From Lingula anatina (Eukaryota > Brachiopoda > Lingulata > Lingulida > Lingulidae): a stretch of DNA of 24,210 nucleotides. Below the pieces are notes generated by a model that had not been told where the DNA came from, did no database searches, and saw only the letters and a program-made list of their open reading frames with translations. The translations under genes and the position numbers were made by a program. This document shows, in pieces, positions 12,201 to 19,296 of this stretch; positions within the stretch are counted from its first letter, which is position 1; every line of letters starts with the position of its first letter. The stretch covers positions 1 to 24,210 of the forward strand of contig NW_019775897.1 in NCBI RefSeq assembly GCF_001039355.2, read 5' to 3'.

Positions 12201-12470
12201 ACTTTCGGTAACCTACCAAAATGCCTCTTGCCTAGTGTTACATCTGCATTCATTTAATTAAAACAATATTTTTTTTTTATTAAATCGCATGTTTTATTCA
12301 CCATGTGGACAACAAGCGCGCGAACTGTCAATTAATAAAGCTTACCCCAAAGAATGCAAAGTCATTGCTGACTGCTGAATCTGTCCATTGGAATTGGCAT
12401 TCAGGAAAACCAAAGCGCACAACCAAAACGCAAAATGCAAAACGAATGTTCGCTCCATCATTGGCTTCAT
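2539..12470 (-). CDS. Gene A: secreted EMI-LDLa-LDLa-SRCR protein (301 aa, 7 exons)
   Basis: Seven coding exons: 12470-12346, 11794-11735, 9526-9447, 6433-6323, 6129-6001, 3171-2830, 2597-2539. Together they give 906 nt, open throughout, all with AG acceptors and GT donors. Product: signal peptide (residues 1 to about 29), EMI-like module (44-85: NVCTY, YRCCDGW, final Cys), LDLa 1 (90-125), LDLa 2 (127-168), group-A SRCR domain with six Cys (about 171-281) and a short tail ([18 protein letters not shown]). Introns 3-6 are phase 1, so the LDLa and SRCR modules are symmetric shuffling units. The protein should be extracellular and disulfide-rich. SRCR and LDLa domains usually bind ligands or Ca2+, but the partner is unknown. 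The SRCR acidic cluster is altered (CDY instead of CDD at 203-205, Lys274 instead of Glu). Two other Met codons (4 and 5) could serve as start. Gene B is its tandem paralogue. Shell matrix or immunity are possible roles. Confidence 0.9.
2830..3171 (-). CDS. Gene A exon 6: complete SRCR domain
   Basis: A 342-nt exon coding the whole SRCR domain: [47 protein letters not shown]. Six Cys in the group-A pattern. In gene B the same domain is split by a phase-1 intron. The residues corresponding to the SRCR acidic cluster are changed here. Confidence 0.94.
3965..4132. mobile_element. MITE-like element, 168 bp
   Basis: Bounded by the perfect 12-bp inverted repeats caggggcggatt (3965-3976) and aatccgcccctg (4121-4132). 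There is no coding capacity. Both flanks have taaaa directly at the border, a possible 5-bp target duplication. The ends resemble common CAGGGGCGG-type MITEs of invertebrates, but I cannot name the superfamily. Confidence 0.7.
4260..5735. repeat. GC-richer island dense in GTGCGT/ACGCAC, partly self-inverted
   Basis: At least 15 exact GTGCGT or ACGCAC hexamers lie between 4274 and 5708. The local sequence is clearly richer in CpG and GC than its surroundings. Parts of the two halves are inverted copies: ctcttacaaccggtagtgcg near 4494-4513 resembles the reverse complement of the stretch around 5436-5460. The right edge reads gtgtgaccgggcctt. The overlapping short frames are low-complexity shadows. 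It is probably a non-autonomous foldback-type transposable element with a decayed left end. No protein is encoded. Confidence 0.5.
5817..5843. repeat. GA microsatellite
   Basis: A run of GA dinucleotides with a few interruptions, in gene A intron 5. Confidence 0.85.
6001..6129 (-). CDS. Gene A exon 5: LDLa module 2
   Basis: A 129-nt exon, phase 1-1, encoding a variant LDLa: [21 protein letters not shown], then PEDEMNC. The spacing before the last Cys is longer than the classical SDE-x-x-C form. The same variant occurs in gene B, so it is a family trait. Confidence 0.92.
6323..6433 (-). CDS. Gene A exon 4: LDLa module 1
   Basis: A 111-nt exon, phase 1-1, with six cysteines and the LDLa signature [16 protein letters not shown], including the acidic Ca2+-cage residues. 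Gene B exon 4 is two residues longer. Confidence 0.93.
6744..8714. mobile_element. Long inverted-repeat (foldback) element, about 1.97 kb
   Basis: The ends are perfect 22-bp inverted repeats, 6744-6765 and 8693-8714 (core caggccagatcccaat). Moving inward, many matched blocks continue in mirrored order: a tggcaaatgaaat block (about 6938 against 8580), agtaaaggaatgtt (about 7035 against 8480), cataatggaggatacattgg (about 7560 against 8090), cccaatgactcc (about 7647 against 8016). Each arm is therefore close to 1 kb, with indels. No transposase frame is visible, and the short frames inside are AT-rich noise. Interpretation: a foldback-type DNA element or large MITE. Class and target duplication were not resolved. 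Confidence 0.75.
8909..8932. repeat. TA microsatellite, about 12 units
   Basis: Uninterrupted TA run left of the Tc1-like remnant. Confidence 0.9.
8999..9157 (+). pseudogene. Tc1/mariner-type transposase remnant (C-terminal part)
   Basis: One frame reads [16 protein letters not shown], a stop, then [20 protein letters not shown], and ends [11 protein letters not shown] plus stop. The D-E-W-x-x-I-P motif followed by a basic stretch with xVIxxRxxxTR spacing is the usual C-terminus of Tc1-like transposases. It is dead, because it carries an in-frame TAG and lacks the DDE catalytic region. It lies antisense in gene A intron 3, flanked by TA runs that fit the TA target preference of the family. 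Confidence 0.65.
9187..9238. repeat. TA microsatellite, about 26 units
   Basis: A pure TA run of about 52 bp right of the Tc1-like remnant. It could extrude as a cruciform and be length-variable. Confidence 0.92.
9447..9526 (-). CDS. Gene A exon 3: second part of the EMI-like module
   Basis: An 80-nt exon, the same length as in gene B. It encodes [16 protein letters not shown] and a closing Cys. The YRCCDGW motif matches the conserved C-terminal end of EMI domains. The last 28 bases of the exon plus the GT donor are duplicated at 9581-9610. Confidence 0.9.
9581..9610 (-). repeat. 30-bp duplicate of the gene A exon 3 splice-donor region
   Basis: Identical to 9445-9474, which covers the last 28 bases of exon 3 and the GT of its donor. 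The copies diverge on both sides. The duplicate ends 24 bp before the 743-bp repeat begins. Confidence 0.9.
9635..10377 (+). mobile_element. Repeat family R743, copy 1
   Basis: Begins accaccagcg and ends tggtggt, a short 7-bp inverted end. Copy 2 at 22448-23166 is the same sequence in the opposite orientation. Shared blocks include gccggctccgccgccatg, accgttaccgcttctcctcc, ttccacgtaaattttgggct and the terminal part with ccatacgg. No open frame of useful length exists. It is a non-autonomous element of unknown class. Confidence 0.75.
10784..10848 (+). repeat. Partial third copy of R743 (terminal part)
   Basis: The stretch containing gcattttgtagagc, acaacactggaggtggt and gttttccatacg matches the end of copy 1 near 10280-10340. 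It matches the reverse complement of 22485-22555 even better. The copy stops at the start of the LINE remnant. Confidence 0.7.
10868..11290 (+). pseudogene. LINE (non-LTR retrotransposon) reverse-transcriptase C-terminal remnant
   Basis: Two frames broken by a frameshift near 11020-11040 together resemble the end of RTE/craniofacial-development-protein-2-like LINE ORFs. The first part, [20 protein letters not shown], matches the usual L-x-K-x-W-K-x-x-x-I-S-x-x-T-K motif before YGCETW. The second, [18 protein letters not shown] and [11 protein letters not shown], matches the typical RxLExFExWxYRRxLxISW and K-L-x-F-x-G-H motifs. The YGCE region is degenerate and the catalytic core is missing. 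It is antisense to gene A within intron 2. Confidence 0.75.
11705..11728. repeat. GA tract next to the gene A exon 2 donor
   Basis: On the gene strand this is a CT tract starting about 6 bp after the GT of exon 2. A longer tract occupies the same place in gene B (19258-19309). Confidence 0.88.
11735..11794 (-). CDS. Gene A exon 2: first part of the EMI-like module
   Basis: A 60-nt exon, the same length as gene B exon 2. It encodes [19 protein letters not shown]. The NVCTY motif is the usual start of an EMI domain. The donor gtaaga is followed at once by a CT-rich tract. Confidence 0.88.
11795..12345 (-). other. Gene A intron 1 (551 bp)
   Basis: Single-copy-looking AT-rich intron with donor gtaagc and acceptor tttttcag. 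Intron 1 of gene B is 588 bp, so this intron has kept its size. I see nothing else in it. Confidence 0.75.
12346..12470 (-). CDS. Gene A exon 1: signal peptide
   Basis: Encodes [20 protein letters not shown] and about 21 more residues. A hydrophobic core is followed by a small-residue region (NANSNG), typical of a secretion signal. The exon ends in phase 2 before gtaagc. A TATA box lies about 45 bp upstream. Confidence 0.85.
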
Positions 12471-12512
12471 ATGCTGCGAAGGCGTAAGTGTGTCTACGTC
12501 GCTAGCTTTAGG

Positions 12513-12520
12513 TTTATATA
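12513..12520 (-). promoter_or_regulatory. TATA box of gene A
   Basis: TATATAAA on the minus strand, about 43 bp upstream of the ATG at 12470. It predicts a start site near 12487 and a very short 5'UTR. Confidence 0.6.
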
Positions 12521-13944
12521 CGCAAGTCAGAGATCAAAATTTGTACTGTCAGTTTAAAACAGGACAGAATACATACTATCTTCTTTAGATATTGGAAACG
12601 TGACTCTCGCCTTATGCTTAATAAACTCATTCAGGTCTATATGTATCATGGGCAACTGTACAGCTATGCATAAAAAGGACAGCAAAACACACATGGAAAA
12701 TACAGAAATAACCGCCCAAGTTAAAATAGAGCAGCCCCGCAACAGTATAATGTTAACTACAGCGTGGCGATATCAAGAGGCATCTGCTTTTTTTCCCACT
12801 TCTTTAAGAGTATATGCTGTACAAATGACATGACCTTTTCCAAGGGACTGATCACCGCATGTACGCACTTGACTGTGTTCTTAGTTATGTCTTTGAGCAG
12901 GACAACTACTGAATCATCAACCATAAATATACAGTTAATGTTTCTGTCCTTTTTGTTTTCCTTATCTTACATTTTTGTATCATTAGTTTTCTTCGAATTT
13001 AATTACAGACTATAAGTGTCTCCAAGAGTCATCATTTTTGAGCGAGATCTGTCTTTTTTTTAAACTTTTGTAATACATGGTCTAGACAGTCTAGACCATG
13101 TATCACAAAAGTGTCATGTTTTGATCAGAAAATGACAATAGCTTTCCTTTTATATTGTTTTTAAAAACATTTTCACCCTGAGTTATTTGACTCGAACTTT
13201 GTCCACTAGCATGTGGTGATTGTAGCAGCAATACCTAGCTTTCAGTAACCTCTGACACTCTGAGTGCAGAAATTGTGAATTTTCGTGTCAATAAACTGAA
13301 ATTCGGCTTTGACAAAAAAGTAAAAAACAGCTCGCGCGCGTATGTCAATGACAACATACAATACACCCACTACGCATGTTTAAAGAACTTATACGAGCCT
13401 ACTGTTTTTCATTTTATTACATATTAACCGACCGCAAATCAAGGAAGTAGAAATATTCACGGTCCAGTATGCTAATTAAATCGATATTCTGTAATGCCAT
13501 ATTGACTGGACAGATGGACAGGTAAACACATAGACAGAGGGATAGACAGCTTACTAATGAGACTAAAACCAGCAACATGTAACTCTTACCTCATTCAAAT
13601 AAATGAACGTTCTTATGGCAGATCAAGATTTATAAAATCAAGATTTATTTTAGCTACAGATCAGCATGGCGCTTTCGAACACTTAATGTTCTGCTGCACG
13701 ATACGGAAATAACACACATAAATACCGCACGGTAAGCGGGGTACAGACTTCCCTGTACCAAGGCGACTCTGAAAGAACATCTTGTCACGCAAATAAGTTT
13801 GGTTGGATATAAATATGGGGTCGAGTTATACATCGACAGAATGAAATAGACATTTATTAACATCGCTTTATAAGTCCGTAAAAACTTTAAAGGTTGGAAA
13901 AAAGTGAAACTGAATTACGCCTCGAGAAAACCAAGGGATTTGTG
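12521..13944. other. Divergent intergenic region between gene A and glycine-rich gene 2
   Basis: About 1.4 kb between the two TATA elements, presumably carrying regulatory DNA for both divergently transcribed genes. The only structured element found is the 47-bp palindrome at 13065-13111. The frames at 12600-12833, 12764-13015 and 13654-13863 show no domain or good start context. Confidence 0.55.
13065..13111. repeat. Near-perfect 47-bp palindrome
   Basis: Arms of 23 bp (13065-13087 and 13089-13111) differ at one position and are separated by a single base. The core is tggtctagac-a-gtctagacca. The missing loop argues against a microRNA hairpin. A cruciform, a dimeric protein site or a miniature element remnant is possible. 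Confidence 0.9.
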
Positions 13945-13951
13945 TAAATAG
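13945..13951 (+). promoter_or_regulatory. Probable TATA element of glycine-rich gene 2
   Basis: TAAATAG lies 147 bp before the ATG at 14092. Glycine-rich gene 1 has TATAAAA 154 bp before its ATG, so the spacing supports this weak match. Confidence 0.4.
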
Positions 13952-14091
13952 CCGCTTGCGCAAATCGCTTGGAGAGTGCTTTCAATATTTTGGAAGCTTT
14001 GAGGACTGATATTCCTTTCAAATTGATTGAGACTGCATTCTCAGCTCAGAACTTCTACAATTTCACTGCGTCTAAGTCAAGGCGACTAAGA

Positions 14092-14601
14092 ATGTTGAGC
14101 CGCGTGTGTGTCGCTGTGCTACTACTGGCCGGGTCGTTAGCACAGGTCTATGACGGCCGAAGAGGTAACGACGAATACGTCGGACGCGGCGACGTCGTTG
14201 GAGAGTACGGTGGCGGCGGTGGTGGCGGCGGCGGCGGCGGCGGAAACGACGTCAGTTACGGCATCGGCTACGGAGGCGGCTCTGGGGGACCACTAGGAGG
14301 GGGTGGCGGCGGAGGAGGCGGCGGCGGTAGCAGCACGGGCGATGGAATAGGTAGAGGCGCAGGTGTGGGAGCGGGCTTCGGCAGCGACTTTGGGAACGGA
14401 ATCAGCGGCGGCGGTGGCGGGGGAGGAGGTGTCGGGGGCGGAGGGGGACGGGATTCCCTTGGACGCTATAGCTTCGGCGCCGGCGCTGGAGGAGGGTTTG
14501 GATTCCACAGTGACGTCGCTGGTGGTTTCAGGGAGGAATTCGGCTTCAGTGCCGGCTTTGGTAGAGGCTACAGAGCTCCTTCGAGGCGTCATCGGTATTG
14601 A
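14092..14601 (+). CDS. Secreted glycine-rich protein 2, shematrin-like (169 aa)
   Basis: Intronless gene. The ATG at 14092 begins a typical signal peptide (MLSRVCVAVLLLAGSLAQ). The frame is open from 13969, but the upstream part lacks a signal and falls in the expected 5'UTR. The mature part starts with a charged stretch (DGRRGNDEYVGRGDVVGEYG), then has glycine runs of about 6-12 separated by G/S/D/Y/F spacers such as GRGAGVGAGFGSDFG. It ends with the basic-Tyr tail YRAPSRRHRY. Architecture, intronless structure, TATA-ATG spacing and orientation match the gene at 263-811. Its repeats are less regular and more acidic residues are present, so the two are diverged duplicates. A shell-matrix role is inferred from composition and tail. 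Confidence 0.88.
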   Translation: MLSRVCVAVLLLAGSLAQVYDGRRGNDEYVGRGDVVGEYGGGGGGGGGGGGNDVSYGIGYGGGSGGPLGGGGGGGGGGGSSTGDGIGRGAGVGAGFGSDFGNGISGGGGGGGGVGGGGGRDSLGRYSFGAGAGGGFGFHSDVAGGFREEFGFSAGFGRGYRAPSRRHRY

Positions 14602-14772
14602 CGGACCAACTCGGGAACTGTCTCATCATATCAAGGTTTGTCTCCATACTGTATAGAACATATTCAGTGATTTATTCATTTTAGAATGATAGTTTCATCG
14701 GGAATGGGCCCACAATGGTGAAGCCCCCGCCTCACTAAGGGTCAAACCGGTCAAAAATTGTCGTGCAGCTTA

Positions 14773-14987
14773 GGGCGCATTCCCATAGATTTTAGATCGA
14801 TCTATCCCCGTGGGGATTCTCACTAGATTACTGTCAGATAAGCCGGCTTAAATGTCCGTCCCGCCTACAGAAAGCTGTAAGGGGGTAATTAACTTTCGTG
14901 CCCGCTCGGCTGACAGCTATTTAGCATGAACCCTCAGGGAGTTAGGTCAATCTAGGTTGGATCGATCTAGTCTCTGAGAATGGGGTC
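14773..14987. mobile_element. MITE, PIF/Harbinger-like (215 bp)
   Basis: Flanked by the direct repeat TTA (14770-14772 and 14988-14990). Imperfect inverted ends: gggcgcattcccataga against the reverse complement of tctctgagaatggggtc, 12 of 17 matching. Inner inverted blocks with tagatcgatc follow. The TTA target duplication and G-rich termini fit PIF/Harbinger MITEs. There is no coding capacity. Confidence 0.65.
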
Positions 14988-16394
14988 TTAGATTGTTTTT
15001 ATCAAATGGAACGCTTTTACCTCTATTTGTATTACCGACAGTGTGAAACGTTTTATCTTTTACATTTAGATTATTGCCAGTGTTTTCGATCATATTTGAA
15101 TAACATAAATCTATACTATTCATACAAGCCCATGCGAGACTGGACTTATTTTAGTAGGCAGTGAATGGTTACACACAAAAACTTCACTGCAAGCCTGTTT
15201 TGTCCATATTGCTCTAAAACATATTCATATGAGACAAAACTAAGCGTGTTCTAATGTAATCCCTGGCCTATAATAATAATAAACTGGTTTGATTATGTCA
15301 TGTTACAATTAATGGCTGCTTGGGGGTCTTTTTGAATTATTCGGACACGCAAACATACGGATAAAAAAATGTCTTTGTCCTTTGTGTCATTATTGAAAGC
15401 CAGTCCTTGTAACATGTCTTATGCACAAAAAATGACGATTTTCATTACCCAAAAAATAAATGAATGCTGCTGACAAGTTTAGTGGTTTTTGTATTCATAT
15501 CCTCAATTAGTGACATAATGACTCTATTAGTAAAATATAAGTTGTCTGTGTGATATCAAAATGGGGTTGGTCATGCCACTGCTTTTACAAGGAAACAACT
15601 AATGAATTAAAATAGATACAAACACAGCAATAAAGAAGTCCCGTTTGGCTATTACAACGACAACCAAATTATTTAATTAATGGTTTACCGACCAACAGAA
15701 GCTTAAGCTCACTGTGAAGCGCAGCAGTGGGAAAGGGAGACTCTAAGGATATTTTGATTATTAGTTTATAAGTTTTTTCCTAATTTGATAAACCTGCAGA
15801 CATATTGGGCCCAAAGCACTCTAACTGATTAATATCATCATCATTTTGATTTTGCAGGACCGAGAAATTATTCTATACGTCATGGGCAATTGGAAACCGT
15901 CGTGGTCAACATCAAGATGGACAAAATGAAGAATGTTTTGTGACGAAAATGGATAGACCTTCTCAAAGAGACCTACACTGTACTTGTACATTTTCATAAT
16001 AAGAAAAAAAATCAAATTATACAGCATCCGTCTGTTTACTTTACAGCAAGAGCTGTGTAAGATTATAAAAAAATTGTTTAATTATAGTCGTAGACACCTG
16101 GTATTGTGCTTTTTATAAGACAGTAATTTTTTATATGAGAAAATATACAAAAGGAATAAATTACAATTGTTAGCTAATAAGGCTTCGTTGTGAAAATGCA
16201 CTTTAATTTCTACTTTGGTAAAAGTGAATTTATCTTTTAAAGTATAAAGTAAAACATTGTTCAGAATCATTTTCAAAAGAATCATTTTTCTTTCAGAAAA
16301 TAAAATCCTGTAGTTACAATTCATACGATAGGTGGCAGCAATTACATATAGGTAATTTAAATTCACTGAGCAAAATGTTGTTATACTTACCACA

Positions 16395-16400
16395 TTTATT
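16395..16400 (-). terminator. Candidate poly(A) signal of gene B
   Basis: AATAAA on the minus strand, about 266 bp after the gene B stop. It is the nearest canonical signal. Confidence 0.4.
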
Positions 16401-16665
16401 GCTGAATGTGTTAAAAAGTGTCTTCATAAAATTCACAAGGTTTTGGAAACGAACTTATTATCAATAGTTTATATAGTAATTAGCATGTCAGTTTTCTTTT
16501 CGCCAAATCGGTTACGTTGCATTTAGAAATAAAAAGACATGATGAAATAGGATATTATTAAACAGAAGTGAGATGGGATAAAAATGAATATTCTCAAATG
16601 GGTGTTAAAGGATCTTTGTTGAATAGTTTAGCACATTTTCTATTTCTTTGTTTCTGTTTCTATCT

Positions 16666-16754
16666 TCATACTGTCTCCCACCACATTGGCCTGCGTCTAG
16701 AGCGCCCGGTGCTTAACCCTCTCCTCCCCACGATCTGAATTTGAGGCAAACGTT
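16666..16754 (-). CDS. Gene B exon 8: basic C-terminal tail and stop
   Basis: The acceptor is attttttttcag. The exon encodes [20 protein letters not shown], then RRPMWWETV and TGA. The first part aligns with gene A exon 7, and the Arg-rich end is specific to gene B. Confidence 0.83.
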
Positions 16755-19255
16755 CTGAAAAAAATAAACATCTATTAGTGAAAGTGTATCAAATAAACTG
16801 TGCTTTTATAACTTTCAATGTTAAAAATACCATGTTAACTACGTGAAACTGGCGCGTTGTACCGGTACATGTACTATTACTAGCATTATTATAGTACAGC
16901 TCACTGAACAAAAACGGCAAACGAGGCTCGGTTGAACGCACGATTTGATTTTAGCGTCAATCCAGTATGCATCTAGTTTAATCAGTGGCGTAAAATATAA
17001 GAACGTGTATGGAAATATGTACAACAGTTTTACCCCCAGTATACATGTACCTACCTTCACTGCACTCAATGGCGACGTCTTCGTAATGGCCACAGTTATG
17101 GTCCCCCCACCTTGGCTTGTCACACTGCACCAGAACCTGCTCGTTCCCCGTACACGCGAGATTGTCCATCCATATCGGATACGAAGCACTTAAAGTCCCA
17201 AGAGATCCGTCTAAAATATACATGTAACAGAAAGTTTTAAAACGATAACAAAAAAAACACTTGTATTGATTGTACTGGTGCTGCATATACTATATTTTAT
17301 TGTATGTACACGGTGGAGTAATGCCAATTTTACAATGACCGTTGATTTTGACTGATTTTGATTTTGATCTAGGTTGATTTTTTCTTCCGTCGCCATTAAA
17401 AGCCCCTTGTGTTTAAAGCTTATATAATATTTTCAGATTAAAATGCCTGAAATATGACCCATGAGATACTTTGACAAAAGGAAACTGCCTGCTTTACCTT
17501 TAATCGTCCTTATCGCCTGTTTGAAGCCAAGTGAACGACACAACACGTGGGCGTCATTGAGGCCCATGTAATCGTCACAAAGGGATCCCCACTTCCCATA
17601 ATGCCACAGTCCCACGACCCCCTTGTTCACGTGACCGTATCTGCTCGTTGACGTGGTGCCCATTAACTTGATTGTCAAGGCTGTATGATAAAATGATAAA
17701 CGTAAAAAAATTTCAGACATGATTCATGATTCAAGAAAAAAGTGTGTCTACTTCAAATTGAGGTAAAAGAGAAATGGGTGAAGAGACAATGGTCGCCGTT
17801 ATGCCACTCGTTAGATGTAAATTTCTAACAAAAATAATTTAAGAATTTAATAATCTGTCTTGGAGTATTAAATAAGCGACAAATTGCATACCACAGTTCA
17901 TTTCGTCCTCCGGAATCTCTGTTCTAGGATCTCCACAGTCCACAATGGCATCACAGTACAGGCGCCGGGGTAGACACGCGTCATCTTTGTAACAGCGGAA
18001 GTACCCCGCAGGACAGCTGCCTAAATTATCAAATTATTCTTCACAAACATAAGAACACCATGGAATAATTACATACTTTTCATTTATCAAATTATACTAT
18101 TCTGCTCAGTTTACAGATCATTTTATGGATTTTACATTTACATTATTACTATAATTATATATTATTTTTATCATTCTCTCGCTCTCTCTCTCTTATTCAT
18201 TTTTGCTAATTTGCTCCCATTGTTTTTCAACTTTACCCCCGTGTATGAATGGACGCAGTGGACTTACCACACATGCGTTCATCAGAGCCGTCTCCGCACT
18301 GGTCAGCACCGTCACAGATATACCGGTTATCCAGGCACTTGCCATTGTCACACACGAAATTGTAGCTATCTGCATAGCATTTAGCTGAAAGTAGCGAAAT
18401 TTACTTTTTGCATTAATTTACATTTCTACTGTGAACAAAAAATTTAGTTTGAAAAGATTTTTAAACAAAGTTATGAAAAAAAATTGTGACGAGATAATAG
18501 AGGTAAATTACAACACGACTTAGAATTAAAGAAACAGGTTAGGATAAAAATAACATCAGTGACGTGCACAAATTTTGTATGATATTTGCACAACTGTTGC
18601 TTATAATTGTTCATTTACTGTTAATTTCTTTCCAAATTAGAGGGTACTCTAGCATAAATAGCAAAATTAATGGAAAAGTCAGAAAATGGAAATATTACAC
18701 ACAATGTGTGCATCTCTAACGTGACTCCTACATACGCTCTATCAGGACCAAGGATCGATTTTTCACTAGGTATTCACAGATGTATCTCTGGCTAATTCAT
18801 GGCACTTTTCTCTACTGTGACGTTAGAGAAAAGTGCGCACAATTCATCTGCGGCCCTGGTAGAGGGTAACTCTTACTTATGTTCACATCACTGTGGAATG
18901 AAAAATTTATCAACTCACTTCTGACCATACAGTCTATGGAATGACTCTTGTATTTGGTCCAGCCATCACAACATCTGTAGGCCGTCAGGTATTTAACACT
19001 GCACAATAACGGAGATATAAATTGATATGAATATACAGGGGTAATAATGCATATATGGGCATATCTAAAAATGTATCAAATGCTGCAAAGTAAATCATCG
19101 GTACATGGTGTCTTGATGCCAAGGATATGTCCGAGACTAATGTTACTAATAAAATTTCACGCTATTCAAAGGCATCTATAAATGTAAGAAATAGACAATT
19201 GTGTTACAAACTGTAGAAAGGTTTCTTACTATTGTTTGCCATCTGAGAGAATATC

Positions 19256-19296
<41 letters not shown>

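Larger units (their letters stand above)
14602..16665. other. Intergenic, between convergent glycine-rich gene 2 and gene B
   Basis: AT-rich, holding the 3'UTRs of both genes and a MITE at 14773-14987. AATAAA at 15278-15283 (+) is the first good poly(A) signal for glycine-rich gene 2, rather far at about 680 bp. The frames at 15821-16027 and 16082-16393 (-) have no recognisable motif. No further gene is supported. Confidence 0.55.

Noticed and set aside
12600-13015. Plus-strand frames of 77 and 83 aa between gene A and glycine-rich gene 2
   Set aside because: No signal, domain or repeat match, and AT-biased composition. Insufficient to call a gene.
13065-13111. Possible microRNA precursor
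   Set aside because: The loop is a single base, too small for a Drosha-processed hairpin.
14293-14656. Ala/Ser-rich frames on both strands over glycine-rich gene 2
   Set aside because: Frame shadows of the GGN tracts, with no independent start context or domain.
16839-17193. Minus frame 16839-17189 and plus frame 16945-17193 over gene B exon 7
   Set aside because: Alternative frames of the SRCR exon. The true frame is proven by the cysteine pattern and splice phase.
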